Shown: positions 51,591 to 61,245, counted from the first letter of the stretch. The stretch: 64,000 nt of DNA from Paraburkholderia bryophila (GCF_013409255.1 NZ_JACCAS010000002.1:1-64000); one strand, 5' to 3'. Notes: generated by a model not told the origin, from the sequence alone. Program-made: numbers and translations.

Positions 51591-52586
51591 CTACTTTACG
51601 AGGACAGCCTTCGCACCATCCGGCGACCCGTAAGCCATGGCGAGTTCGATCTGATCGTAATGGAATTCCTTGCCGGTTCTGGTCATGAACATGGGATCGT
51701 CGATCACACCCTCAAGCGTTTTCAGCGCGGCAGCAAGCTTCGCCGGTTCCTTCACCGTCCGGCTTTCGAAATTGCTGAACCGCCTCATGCTCAGGTTCTT
51801 CATCATGAACAGTACGGACGGGATAGAAACCGGCGCAGCGCCGCCCAAAAAGCCATAGAAATAGATCGTCGAATTCATCGGCAAGCTCGGGGCAATTCCT
51901 GTTATCAAGTCGCCGCCGACGCCATCGAATACCGCCGTCGTCCCCAGTTCGGTGGACAGCCGAGCGAGCGTGTCGGTGAAGCCCTCGGTGGTGACGATGA
52001 CATGCTCCACGCCCAAACGGCACATCGCGTCCCGCGCTGCGGCGGTGCGCACCAGGAAGATCGCCGGTACGTTTCTGCTGCGCGCGAGCGAAGCAAGCGC
52101 ATAGCCGGTGGCCGAATTCCCCGCCGTGACGATGACGCCCTTGTGACCCGCGTTAGCGATCTCTTCGAGAAAGGCGTAGGCCGTCATGACGTTGACGAGC
52201 GAGCCACAATAGTCGCGCGCACGTACATGGTCGGGCAAGATCAGACAGGTCGTATAAGGTACATGAGCCTGTTCGCACCAAAGCCCGACACTCGCCGGGC
52301 TTCTGTCGAGAGACCGGTATACCGCCACCTGCCTGCCCGTATATTCCACGGGGACGCCCGAGCCCACCGCGACCACGCGCCCAGCCCCCGACGCACCCCA
52401 TACGTCATGCCGACCCAGCGCGAGCGCGTTGCCGGCCGCTGTGGGCATCCTCAGGAAAGTCTTGTCGCCATGGTTGATCGCCGAAGCATCCATGTCGATC
52501 AGCACATGACCCGGCGCAGGCTCGTTCGGGGTTGGGATGTCACGAACCTCAAGCTCCCGGCCAGGCGTTACACAAATCGCTTTCAT
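51591..52586 (-). CDS. Medium-chain dehydrogenase/reductase, zinc-free quinone reductase-like
   Basis: A 331-residue MDR protein. GroES-like start (MKAICVTPGRELEVRDIPTP and HVLIDMDASAINHGDKTFL), then the Rossmann part with KGVIVTAGNSATGYALASLA and VFDGVGGDLITGIAPSLP. No Cys/His set for catalytic zinc is seen. It uses NADPH to reduce quinone- or enone-like compounds. The LysR gene at 52715 is divergent with a 128-bp spacer and probably controls it. Confidence 0.88.
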   Translation of the reverse strand: MKAICVTPGRELEVRDIPTPNEPAPGHVLIDMDASAINHGDKTFLRMPTAAGNALALGRHDVWGASGAGRVVAVGSGVPVEYTGRQVAVYRSLDRSPASVGLWCEQAHVPYTTCLILPDHVRARDYCGSLVNVMTAYAFLEEIANAGHKGVIVTAGNSATGYALASLARSRNVPAIFLVRTAAARDAMCRLGVEHVIVTTEGFTDTLARLSTELGTTAVFDGVGGDLITGIAPSLPMNSTIYFYGFLGGAAPVSIPSVLFMMKNLSMRRFSNFESRTVKEPAKLAAALKTLEGVIDDPMFMTRTGKEFHYDQIELAMAYGSPDGAKAVLVK

Positions 52587-52714
52587 CGTTCAGCTCCTTT
52601 GGTTTAGGTGTCGGTGATTGCACCGCCCGTACCATAAGCAACTTCATTGATTGCCGAAACGCTGTGTCAGGGCATACCATCCATTCCATTCTGGAATTGA
52701 TACGCATAGCCCAT

Positions 52715-53608
52715 ATGGACCGAGTAAACGCGATTCGCCTGTTTGTACGCCTCGTCGAATGCGGCAGCTTTTCCGCCGTGGGGCGCGAGGAAGGGATTGG
52801 ACAGCCTGCGGTTAGCAAGCAGATCGGCGCGCTGGAACGGCATCTTGGTGCTCAACTCGTTTTGCGGACCTCGCGCCAGGTCGTGATCACGGACGCAGGA
52901 CAAACCTTCTACGAATCGGCCAGGCAACTGGTGGACGACTTCGACGCACTCGAGTCGTCCGTCGGGGACCGCCAGCAGTCGCCACGAGGCGTGGTGCGGG
53001 TCAATACGGCTCCGGCGCATGGTCGGCTTTGCATTACACCGCTGCTACCGGAGTTTTTTCGTCAGTATCCAGACGTCGCGATCGAATTATCGGTATCGGA
53101 GCGGCATGTCGACCTCGTCGGCGACGGCGTCGATCTGGCGGTCCGCCACGGGCGACTGGTGGATTCGTCCCTCACCGCGCGAAAGCTGTCCGAGACGGAC
53201 TTCGTGCTCGCGGCGAGCCCTGGTTATCTTGCGGCTCACGGAGTTCCGACGCGCTTTGCGGACCTTGATGGTCACACCTGCATCGTCTTCGCGAAAGGCC
53301 GCGAGCGCTACCCCTGGTCGCTCAAGGTCGGCAGGGAGCTTGTCTCCTATGTGCCGCACGGCTCGCTGCTGACGGGAGATGCGGAGCATATTCGCGCTGC
53401 CGTGCTTTGCGGCCTTGGCATTGCTCAGGCGCCGTTCTGGCTCATGGCGGAAGAGATCCGGTCCGGCGAGATCAAGGTGTTGCTGCCAGAGTTGCAACCC
53501 GAGCGAGTGCCTATCCACCTTGTCTATCCGGCGGGCCGTCGAGTACCGATGAGGGTTAGAGTGTTCATCGAATATCTTGTCTCGGCATTTGCGCGTTCAG
53601 AACTTTGA
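52715..53608 (+). CDS. LysR-family transcriptional regulator
   Basis: A 297-residue LysR protein: HTH DRVNAIRLFVRLVECGSFSA and QPAVSKQIGALERHLGAQLV, ligand domain from GVVRVNTAPAHGRLCITPLL. The frame is open from 52532, but ATG 52715 gives the family start MDRVNAIRLF. Divergent from the MDR gene, its likely target. Confidence 0.9.
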   Translation: MDRVNAIRLFVRLVECGSFSAVGREEGIGQPAVSKQIGALERHLGAQLVLRTSRQVVITDAGQTFYESARQLVDDFDALESSVGDRQQSPRGVVRVNTAPAHGRLCITPLLPEFFRQYPDVAIELSVSERHVDLVGDGVDLAVRHGRLVDSSLTARKLSETDFVLAASPGYLAAHGVPTRFADLDGHTCIVFAKGRERYPWSLKVGRELVSYVPHGSLLTGDAEHIRAAVLCGLGIAQAPFWLMAEEIRSGEIKVLLPELQPERVPIHLVYPAGRRVPMRVRVFIEYLVSAFARSEL

Positions 53609-53741
53609 AACGCAGTTCAATCAACTGCGGCTGCAAGTCGGCCGACGTCGACACGCTGAAGCGACATGAACTCGCCTATCGCAGACAGTTAGCGCGCAAC
53701 AAGGTTATTCTTCGATACACCACACTACCCCGGAGTGCCCC

Positions 53742-54809
53742 ATGCAGACAGTCCGTCGTTTCGCGTTCCTTGCGTTGACATGCAGTGTCATCGGTTTGTC
53801 CCATTCGTCGAGCGCATCGGCCGACTCTGCCAATCCGCAACGAAGCCTCATGCAGGTTGTTTCGTTCGGGGACAGTCTTTCGGACGTTGGCACCTACGCG
53901 TACGCTCGACAATTCGGCGGCGGCGCCTACACCACTAATCCGGGTGCTATCTCCGTCCAGGTTATCGCGGAACATTATGGGTCGGGCCTCACGCCCGCGT
54001 TGACGGGCGGCTTCGGGCAACCGAGCGTCGTTCATCCGGAAGGATTGGGCTACGCCCAAGGGGGCGCCCGAGTCGCTGGGCCGCCGAACCCCGGCGATGC
54101 AACGGGCGACACCGGCGAGTTACAGACTCCACTGACTTCACAGGTGGCCGCCTATCTTCAGTCGCATACACGCTTCACCGGCAAGCAACTCGTACTGATG
54201 CAAGGCGGTGCGAACGACGTTCAGGATGCCTATGGCGCATGGGCGGGAATGGTCGCGAACGGCGGCGAGCCGGCCGCCTCTTTGCAGGCAGTGCTACCTT
54301 CGCTGAGACAGGCAGCGCAACAATTTGCGGAATTGGTGCACAACGTGCAGCAGCACGGTGCCACACATATCGTTGTACAAAACGTACCGGACATCAGCAA
54401 GGCGCCAATCGCGAACCTTCTCGATCAGCAACTGCCGGGCTCTTCAAAAGTGCTTCGGCGTCTGGCGCGGGTATTCAACACCGCGCTCGATGACGCTCTT
54501 CCTTCATCGTCGGCCGTGCTGCGGATCGACGCGTTCACGTTCATTGATGAAGTATCAGAGAACTATCGCCAACTTGGTTTTCGCTTCGACGGCAGCATCG
54601 GCACCAACGTAGCATGCGCGCCGGCAAACCTGCCCCCGGCATTTCAAGCCGACGACACCAGCGCGCTCTTCTGCTCACGCTCGACGTATGTCTCCCCCCA
54701 TGCTGACAACCTCTACATGTTCGCTGACGCTTATCATCCGACGACTCACCTGCAAAAACTCATAGCGGACTACGTCGTGGTTCAGATCGACACGTGGTTG
54801 CACGAATAG
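53742..54809 (+). CDS. Secreted SGNH/GDSL hydrolase
   Basis: A 355-residue esterase. The signal peptide runs FAFLALTCSVIGLSHSSSASA. Catalytic motifs: Ser45 in SFGDSLSDVGTYAYA (block I), the GGAND segment in LMQGGANDVQDAYG (block III) and DAYHPTTHLQKLI (block V, Asp and His). GxNxY-type block II is represented by NPGAISVQVIAEHYGSG. It probably cleaves lipid or polysaccharide esters outside the cytoplasm. No close operon partner. Confidence 0.9.
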   Translation: MQTVRRFAFLALTCSVIGLSHSSSASADSANPQRSLMQVVSFGDSLSDVGTYAYARQFGGGAYTTNPGAISVQVIAEHYGSGLTPALTGGFGQPSVVHPEGLGYAQGGARVAGPPNPGDATGDTGELQTPLTSQVAAYLQSHTRFTGKQLVLMQGGANDVQDAYGAWAGMVANGGEPAASLQAVLPSLRQAAQQFAELVHNVQQHGATHIVVQNVPDISKAPIANLLDQQLPGSSKVLRRLARVFNTALDDALPSSSAVLRIDAFTFIDEVSENYRQLGFRFDGSIGTNVACAPANLPPAFQADDTSALFCSRSTYVSPHADNLYMFADAYHPTTHLQKLIADYVVVQIDTWLHE

Positions 54810-54966
54810 GTCGTCGCCCTCGCACTTCGTCGCCCCGAACGTCAGCCGGGCAACGAAGTGCCGCTGGAGGGCGAAGAACATCATGACCGACGGCAGTAGC
54901 GATTCCGCTGAGACAGGGTTCCACGCTATCGCCCACGGGCGAAAACAGTCCGTATTTTGACGCTTC

Positions 54967-54998
54967 ACTCTCCACTCTCCACTCTCCACTCTCCACTC
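54967..54998. repeat. Tandem repeat, 7-bp unit, 4.6 copies, before the serine hydrolase
   Basis: ACTCTCC repeated four times plus ACTC, ending one base before the AAAGGG ribosome site of the serine hydrolase gene (ATG at 55011). Slippage here could alter promoter spacing. Confidence 0.85.
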
Positions 54999-55010
54999 AA
55001 AGGGAATTCA

Positions 55011-56795
55011 ATGCCGAGCGATTCGCGCGATTTGGATTTGGGAAAATTCGATGAGTACATGGAAGCCTTAATACGTGACTGGCATGCGCCGGGAATCGGC
55101 GTGAGCGTTGTCAGAAACGATCAGATAGTACTGACGCGCGGCTACGGTTATCGCGACGCCGCAAACTTACTTTCGTTTACCCCCTCGACGCTCTTTCCTA
55201 TCGCGTCGAACACAAAACTGTTCACGGCTATCGCCGCAGGTTTGCTGGTCGAACGTGGCCTGCTGAGTTTCGATGAGCCGATTCGTCATGCAGTGCCCAG
55301 TCTGCGGTTTTACGACCCTTCGCTCGATGCTGCAGTTACGTTGCGCGACATGCTCGGGCACAAAACGGGTGTGCCGCGCTATGACATGATCTGGGACGAC
55401 TCGGATTATTCGACAAAAGAGCTGTTCGAGCGTATCCGCTTCATGAAGCCGGTGGCGCCACTCCGTTCGCGGATGATCTACAACAACATGATGTACGAAG
55501 CGGTTGGCCATATCATCGAGTTGATGAGCGGCAAACCGTGGGATCAATTCGTGCGCGACGAGATTTTGACACCGCTTGGCATGCAACGAACGCTGTTCAC
55601 GTATGGCGGTGCTAAGGCCGACGGTCAAGGGGACTACGCATTACCCTTCTCCGAACGACGCGATAGCGACGAGTTCTGGCAACTGCCCGCGCCAAAGGAC
55701 GACGAGCGTAGCCCTGCAGGCAGCATCGTCACGAGTCTGGAGGACATCGCGCGCTGGTCGATCATGCTGATGAACGACGGCGTGATCGACGGCAAGCAAC
55801 TGATTCCCGCGAGCGTTCTGAAAGCGACGCTCGTTCCCGGCTTGCCATGGCCAACCGGCATGAGCGACCTGCTCGGTTTCGACACCGACTTGAACGGTGT
55901 TTACGGCATGGGACGCATGACATCGGTGTTTCGCGGCCATCTGTTGACGAGTCATGGCGGCAACCTGCGCGCGTTTCATTCGCAGGTTTCCTATCTGTCG
56001 AACGAGAAGATCGGCGTATCTGTGTTCGTGATCGGCGACCATTGCGCACCGCTGAGCAATGCGATTGGCTTCGACATCTATAGTCGCGCGCTTGGCCTGG
56101 AAGCGACCGACTGGACGGCGCGATTCCGCGACTTTTGCATAAAGGCCAAGGCCACGATGCGCGAGGCGCGAGAACGCTCCGTGCCGCGAGCGGTTCCGAA
56201 TACGCGCCCGTCGCACGATCTCGCCGATTACGTCGGCTCGTACGAGCATCCGGCGTACGGCAAAATGAATATCACCATGGACGGCACGCAGCTTCAGTTC
56301 GGTTTCCGACATATCGACCTGCCTCTGAACCATTTCCATTACGACCGCTTCGACACCCCCGACGACGAAGCAAAAGGTGCATGGTCGGCTTCGTTCCTGA
56401 CGAGCACGCTCGGCGACATCGACCGTGCGGCGATGCAGCTTGATCAGATCGAAGCCGTGTTTGTTCGTCTAGCTACGCGCCCTGAAGCAGACGTGCTCGC
56501 CAAGCTGGTCGGGACCTACGAGACGCCTCTCGGCATGAAGATCGGCATTAGCCTGAATCGGGACGGCGATATCTTGCTCTCCGCTCCGGGCGATCCCGGC
56601 GAGGTTCTCAAGCCGCTCAAAGGGCTGCAATTTCGTAGCAACGATTTTCCCGACGTCACGTTCGAATTCGTCTTCCAGGACGGTCGCGTAACGGAGCTGC
56701 GTCACTGGGACGCACACGTGGAGATCGTGTGGCCTCGCACTGGCGACGCCGTCCCCGCGGACACGCTCGAGGACGATGCGTTACTCAAGAGTTAG
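55011..56795 (+). CDS. Serine hydrolase, class C beta-lactamase/PBP-like, with C-terminal extension
   Basis: A 594-residue protein. The active-site Ser66-x-x-Lys69 is in FPIASNTKLFTAIAA; Tyr157 lies in RMIYNNMMYEAVGH (YxN); HGG is in LLTSHGGNLRAFHS. The first 380 residues make the beta-lactamase-like domain; the rest is a DUF3471-type beta-rich part (ADYVGSYEHPAYGKMNITMD). No signal peptide is seen. AAAGGG lies just before the ATG. Such proteins act on esters, amides or D-amino acid peptides; the substrate is unknown. A 7-bp tandem repeat lies directly upstream. Confidence 0.85.
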   Translation: MPSDSRDLDLGKFDEYMEALIRDWHAPGIGVSVVRNDQIVLTRGYGYRDAANLLSFTPSTLFPIASNTKLFTAIAAGLLVERGLLSFDEPIRHAVPSLRFYDPSLDAAVTLRDMLGHKTGVPRYDMIWDDSDYSTKELFERIRFMKPVAPLRSRMIYNNMMYEAVGHIIELMSGKPWDQFVRDEILTPLGMQRTLFTYGGAKADGQGDYALPFSERRDSDEFWQLPAPKDDERSPAGSIVTSLEDIARWSIMLMNDGVIDGKQLIPASVLKATLVPGLPWPTGMSDLLGFDTDLNGVYGMGRMTSVFRGHLLTSHGGNLRAFHSQVSYLSNEKIGVSVFVIGDHCAPLSNAIGFDIYSRALGLEATDWTARFRDFCIKAKATMREARERSVPRAVPNTRPSHDLADYVGSYEHPAYGKMNITMDGTQLQFGFRHIDLPLNHFHYDRFDTPDDEAKGAWSASFLTSTLGDIDRAAMQLDQIEAVFVRLATRPEADVLAKLVGTYETPLGMKIGISLNRDGDILLSAPGDPGEVLKPLKGLQFRSNDFPDVTFEFVFQDGRVTELRHWDAHVEIVWPRTGDAVPADTLEDDALLKS

Positions 56796-56899
56796 TTTGT
56801 CTTGCCGGACGACGAGAGCGGTTATGGCTGACAGGGCCCGGTACGCCGCGTGGAAAATGACGACGACGTATTCCATGTGCGGGGTCTGTTCCGGTATTG

Positions 56900-57253
56900 A
56901 TGCGCCAGATGCGTCGAAAAAGTTCTTTTATGTGGAAAGATCGAGCAACGCTGGGTTTCTCGCTGGTATTCGCAGTACTGCTGCTCGGCGGGATCTTCTG
57001 GATCGGATGTGAACCCGCACTGAGTAGTCTCAAAGACGCACTCGGAGATAGCATTGGGCTAGTGCTCGTCGGATATGCGTTTGCGACAGCGTTCGCCCTG
57101 ATCGGTTTGATATTCCAATACTTCAAAGTGTTCGCTGATCGTGGCACGTCTTCGCGCCGTTTCATGTCGCGAGGCCGCGCTATGTTGCCGGTGTACGGTT
57201 TGGCAGTTTTTCTATTGGTTGCTCATCTATCCGCGCAACATATCTGCCGCTGA
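56900..57253 (+). CDS. Small membrane protein, about 117 aa
   Basis: Not recognised. Three hydrophobic segments are visible: LGFSLVFAVLLLGGIFWIG, GLVLVGYAFATAFALIGLIF and LPVYGLAVFLLVAHLS. Starts at 56900, 56909 or 56930 are possible; no strong ribosome site decides between them. It follows the serine hydrolase by about 100 bp but no common role can be inferred. Confidence 0.6.
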   Translation: MRQMRRKSSFMWKDRATLGFSLVFAVLLLGGIFWIGCEPALSSLKDALGDSIGLVLVGYAFATAFALIGLIFQYFKVFADRGTSSRRFMSRGRAMLPVYGLAVFLLVAHLSAQHICR

Positions 57254-57419
57254 GCGGCCGATGCAACGCGCTCCTCGATGAGCAGCAGTTCTACCGAGTC
57301 CATCCTTGGAATTGTTCTCCGATGGCACTCGGTCGGCCTTGATCTGGCTGCGTGCCCTCGGCCGCTGTGCAGCTGCAAGCTGCCAGCGGGTGAAATATCG
57401 CGACGGACGGCTCATGGCC

Positions 57420-59047
57420 GAGGCTGTGTGGAAACTGTTTTTTTGCGGAGAAGGCGAGCTCGCCGGACGGGGTGACCGTGTTTTGGTAGGTCGGACAAGA
57501 TCGCTAACGTCGTGAACTACAAGAAGGCTCCTGAGAACCTCAGCTTCCAGCCATTCTTATGGCCTTCATCGTCCGCTCGACCCCAAGTATGTTCATGACC
57601 CGCTTGAGGTTGTAGGCCAATACCTGAAGGCTCATCTCCGTGCTCACCCGTCCCAACGTGCGGGTCAGGAAATGGGTGGAACCCATCCAGTGCTTGAGCG
57701 TACCGAAGACATGCTCGACGGTACTTCTTCGAATGGTCATTGCATCGGGCTTCCGGTCCAGCCGACGCTGCATGGTTTCCAGTATATGTTCGTGCTCCCA
57801 TCGTCGGATACGGCGGTAGTTGCTGGGTGAACATCGTTCCTTGAGATGGCAACGCGGGCAGGCGCTGGGCCAGTACACCTGCAGCGTCATGTCATGCTCG
57901 ACGGTCGTGAATCGACGGATTGCGCGCTCGCCGGCAGGACATCGATATTCATCGTGCTTCGCGATGTAGACAAAGTCGCGTTTGGTAAAGAGCCCTTTCT
58001 TCCTTGATGCCGAAGTAAGTGGTTTCGGGACATACGCCTTGATGCCGGCCAGCTCGCACGCGTGGATCTCAGGGCCGCTAAAGTAGCCTCGATCTGCCAG
58101 CACCTTCAGCCTCGGCCTGCTCATCGCGTTCTTCGCCAGCAATGCCATCTTGCTGAGTTGCCCATGATCGTTTCCGACATTGGTCACCTCATGTTCGACG
58201 ATCAGGTGATGCCTCGTGTCCACGGCAGCTTGCACGTTGTAGCCAACCGTTCCAGTATTTTTGCCACCACTGGTCATCGAACGTGAATCCGGATCTGTCA
58301 GCGACAACTGTTTATCCGGTTGCTTCTTCAACTGCTTCCTGATCTTATCGAGTTCACGCATCTGCTGGCGCAAGCGGGCGATCTTCCCGTACAGGTCCAC
58401 CGTCTTCACATCGAAACCCGTCGGACTGATCCGGTCCGCGGTTTCAATCGCGTCGAGATATCGCTGAACGCTTTCCTCGATCTGCTGCTGACGCTTGTCG
58501 ATCTTACCTGCCGTGTAGTTCCTGTCACGGCTGTTCACAGCCTTGAACTTGCTGCCATCAATTGCCACCGTGTCTGCGGATAGCAGCTTCAGTCCGCGAC
58601 ACAGTTCGACGAAGCGCCGGCATACGTTGCGAATGGCTACGCCGTTGTCGCGGCGAAAGTCTGCGATCGTCTTGAAGTCCGGCGACAGACGTCCCGTCAG
58701 CCACATCATCTCGACATTGCGCTGGCATTCGCGCTCGAGACGCCGGCTGGATGGGACACGGTTCAGATACCCGTAGATGTAGACCTTGAGCATCACGCCC
58801 GGGTGGTAGGACGGCCGACCCGTGACTGCAGGAGTGGTGCCGTTGAAACCAAGTTCAGCAAGATCCAGTTCGTCGACGAAGACGTCTACGATTCTGACCG
58901 GATTGTCCTGTCCGATGTAGTCATCGACACATTCGGGAAGCAGCGCGACCTGCTTGCGGTCATCGCCTTCAACGAATCGCTTCATGAGTCACCCGGTCTC
59001 AATGCGTTGATTCAGTTTAGGCGATGAGTGCGTTTTCACACAGCCTC
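57420..59047 (-). mobile_element. IS1182-family insertion sequence, copy 2
   Basis: A 1628-bp copy with the same GAGGCTGTGTG ends, flanked by GGCC (57416-57419 and 59048-59051). Its left flank GCTCATGGCC matches the upstream box of module copy 3, so it too may have entered a (degenerate) module. No internal insertion is present, which defines the empty site used by IS3 copy 1. Confidence 0.92.
57540..58985 (-). CDS. IS1182-family transposase (copy 2)
   Basis: 481 residues, identical to copy 1 except Ser instead of Leu in the segment following KAYVPKPLT. All motifs of the DDE domain are intact, and its own upstream end is undisturbed, so it is the more likely active copy. Confidence 0.93.
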   Translation of the reverse strand: MKRFVEGDDRKQVALLPECVDDYIGQDNPVRIVDVFVDELDLAELGFNGTTPAVTGRPSYHPGVMLKVYIYGYLNRVPSSRRLERECQRNVEMMWLTGRLSPDFKTIADFRRDNGVAIRNVCRRFVELCRGLKLLSADTVAIDGSKFKAVNSRDRNYTAGKIDKRQQQIEESVQRYLDAIETADRISPTGFDVKTVDLYGKIARLRQQMRELDKIRKQLKKQPDKQLSLTDPDSRSMTSGGKNTGTVGYNVQAAVDTRHHLIVEHEVTNVGNDHGQLSKMALLAKNAMSRPRLKVLADRGYFSGPEIHACELAGIKAYVPKPLTSASRKKGLFTKRDFVYIAKHDEYRCPAGERAIRRFTTVEHDMTLQVYWPSACPRCHLKERCSPSNYRRIRRWEHEHILETMQRRLDRKPDAMTIRRSTVEHVFGTLKHWMGSTHFLTRTLGRVSTEMSLQVLAYNLKRVMNILGVERTMKAIRMAGS

Positions 59048-59279
59048 GGCCCGTTTCCGCCTCATGCTAACGGCATCCAACCCCGAGCCCAGCAAGACCG
59101 CAATCAGCAGCGCGCGAACTCAACTGCCGCCCGACAAATCACGGAATGAGTCCATTGTCCGTCCAGCAAATGCGAGAGCCGCTCCCGCATTCATGGTAAC
59201 CGCCACGCCGAGCGCTTCCGCCATTTCGGCTTCTGTAGCACCAAGGTCGATCGCCTTCTTTGCATGATTCGCGATCTAA

Positions 59280-60460
59280 GGAAGGTCTGCATAACCCGTT
59301 TCAGAGCGCTGACCTTTTTGCCGCTTGGGTCGTATCAACACGAGAATCAGCTGGCAGGTTTATCAGCCGGCTTTTGAACCGTCGACGGCCCCCGTTTGCC
59401 GAAACTCGCTGTATCAATTCCCGACCGTTTCAAGCTTTCCGCAAAGCCTTGCGTGCCATCCACAGGTTGCCCAGAGCAAACAATGTCGTGATCTGGGCAG
59501 TGTTTTTCATCAAACCCCGGTACCGGGTCTTCGTGTAGCCAAACTGCTGCTTGAGGACGCGGAACGGATGTTCGACCTTGGCGCGGATGCCAGCCTTCAG
59601 GCGTTCGATCTGATCGTATATCGCGTCCAGACGATCGCTCAGGTCCAGTTGTCTGCGCCTGCCCGGTCTCATCGCGATATGCCAGCGTACTGCGTCAGCC
59701 TCGCAACGCTTTTCGATTCCCTGATATCCGGCGTCAGCGTACACATCCGTTTCCTGGCCATGCAACAACGCTTCGGCTGCGTTGATGTCGTGAACGTTAG
59801 CGGCTGTACCGATGACGGTGTGAACCAGGCCAGACTCAGCGTCAACGCCGACGTGCGCTTTCATCCCGAAGTACCATTGATTTCCCTTCTTCGTCTGGTG
59901 CATTTCCGGGTCCCGTGTACCAGAGCCGTTCTTCGTCGAACTCGGTGCCGGAATCAAGGTAGCGTCGACAGCCGACCCCGATTTGAGCAACAGGCCTTTC
60001 TCGCTCAGGATCTCATTGACCAGCGTGAGCATCTGTGCAGCCAGCCCGTGCGTTTCGAGCAGGTGACGGAACCGGAGAATCGTGCTCTCGTCCGGCAAAC
60101 GCGTCATACCCTCATCCAGCCCCGCAAAGTCGCGATACAACGGTACGTCATAAAGCGCCTCTTCCATCGCCGGGTCTGACAGACTAAACCACTGCTGCAT
60201 GAAATGAATCTGCAGCATCGTCGCAATCGGGAACGGCGGCCGGCCAGTCTTACCCTTCGGATAATGCGGTTCGATCAACGCAATCAATCTCGACCATGGC
60301 ACAACGCGCCTCATCTCATCGAGAAATTCCCGCTTGCGTGTGCGTTTCGTTGAGAGATCCAGACCAAGACCAAGTTGTGTCATCGACGAACCCCTTAAAT
60401 TTTCCTATCTCCCAGGATAGTTCACCCAGACGTCAATGCCAGGACTTTTGCAGACCTTCC
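59280..60460 (-). mobile_element. IS5-family insertion sequence
   Basis: A 1181-bp element with terminal inverted repeats GGAAGGTCTGCA (left 59280; right complement ends 60460), flanked by a 4-bp duplication CTAA (59276-59279 and 60461-60464), the CTAR target of the IS5 group. One transposase gene on the - strand. Confidence 0.93.
59430..60383 (-). CDS. IS5-family transposase
   Basis: A 317-residue DDE transposase. It has an N-terminal PHYPKGKTGRPPFPIATML motif, the first Asp in SAVDATLIPAPSSTKN, the second in VYADAGYQGIEKR, and the late VEHPFRVLKQQFGYTKTRYR with the Glu (the Y(2)R(3)E(6)K type signature of IS5 elements). Full length and undamaged. Confidence 0.93.
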   Translation of the reverse strand: MTQLGLGLDLSTKRTRKREFLDEMRRVVPWSRLIALIEPHYPKGKTGRPPFPIATMLQIHFMQQWFSLSDPAMEEALYDVPLYRDFAGLDEGMTRLPDESTILRFRHLLETHGLAAQMLTLVNEILSEKGLLLKSGSAVDATLIPAPSSTKNGSGTRDPEMHQTKKGNQWYFGMKAHVGVDAESGLVHTVIGTAANVHDINAAEALLHGQETDVYADAGYQGIEKRCEADAVRWHIAMRPGRRRQLDLSDRLDAIYDQIERLKAGIRAKVEHPFRVLKQQFGYTKTRYRGLMKNTAQITTLFALGNLWMARKALRKA

Positions 60461-60663
60461 CTAACTGTCGCATCGGGTCGTGACGGCAACTGCGAGGGCG
60501 ATAAGTTCTCGAGTCTTCGCGTCCAGATGGCCAGTCTGTGAGCCCGCGTCGTGAAGCATCCGGTACCCCTCCAGAGTTCCTGGTAAATGCTTTCTTACAA
60601 CTTACGAGCAACGGTGTTATGTTCATGAACACCGCAGTCCCTCTGTCAAATATGGAGAACGAC

Positions 60664-61119
60664 ATGAGCAGTGGCATTGTCCGGCATGAAACCCCTGGCT
60701 CCATGAAGGAAGCGTGGGCGAGAGAATTTTCGGAAGCTATCGAAATCCCCGCAGGCGCGAAATATATCGTGTTGAGTGGCGTCGGGGCATTGCCGTCGAA
60801 CTTCAACGCAGAGCCTCACACGGTAGCCCACTTTGGCGATACACGAACCCAAACGAGAAACGTATTGGATCAGATTGCCGACATCCTCGGCAACAAGGGC
60901 TATACGTTGGGCGACGTTGTGGCTGTGCAGGCGATCTTTGTCGGCGATCCCGCTAACAACGGCAAACCCGACTACGAAGGCTTTTCGAGTGTCTATCTCG
61001 AGTATTTCGGCTCGCAAACACAACCGAACCTACCCACTCGCACGCGCTCGCAAGTCGTTGGATTGGTCGAGCCTGGCTGGCTTGTTGAAATAACAGTGAC
61101 CGCAGCCAAAACAGCGTAA
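60664..61119 (+). CDS. RidA/YjgF family protein
   Basis: A 151-residue RidA-family protein: IVLSGVGALPSNFN, HFGDTRTQTRNVLDQIADIL, GYTLGDVVAVQAIFVGD and the conserved late RTRSQVVGLVEPGWLVEITV with the Arg that binds the imine carboxylate. Known members hydrolyse reactive enamines/imines. GGAG at 60654-60657 lies six bases before the ATG at 60664; starts at 60652 and 60619 are possible. It is divergent from the broken CMD gene, so the two probably shared a promoter region. Confidence 0.88.
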   Translation: MSSGIVRHETPGSMKEAWAREFSEAIEIPAGAKYIVLSGVGALPSNFNAEPHTVAHFGDTRTQTRNVLDQIADILGNKGYTLGDVVAVQAIFVGDPANNGKPDYEGFSSVYLEYFGSQTQPNLPTRTRSQVVGLVEPGWLVEITVTAAKTA

Positions 61120-61245
61120 CGGCTTGTCACCCTACCTGCCCGCTGACCTGTCCTTCCATAGAAACGATCTGAGACGCCGTGTGGACCGGTCGACCGACCT
61201 GCGCTGCGACCTACGCTTGCAGATTCTGCGAGCGGTCGCTACCGA

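Larger units (their letters stand above)
59120..60601 (-). pseudogene. Carboxymuconolactone decarboxylase (AhpD-like) gene, broken by IS5
   Basis: The N-terminal part (60461-60601) reads LPGTLEGYRMLHDAG, then LDAKTRELIALAVAVTTRCD; the C-terminal part (59120-59279) reads IANHAKKAIDLGATEAEMAE then ALGVAVTMNAGAALAFAG. Together they give the CMD fold with a CxxC-like site. The IS5 sits in the middle. The rejoined codons give RCDS-TAG-IANHA, so the second Cys codon of the CxxC is replaced by a stop lying inside the 4-bp target duplication. No start codon is left in the first few codons. Divergent to ridA. Confidence 0.75.

Noticed and set aside
51426..52607. Long + strand open frame of 393 codons
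   Set aside because: It is the complement of the MDR oxidoreductase gene, arginine/histidine-rich and without family motifs; GC-rich antisense frames are often open here.
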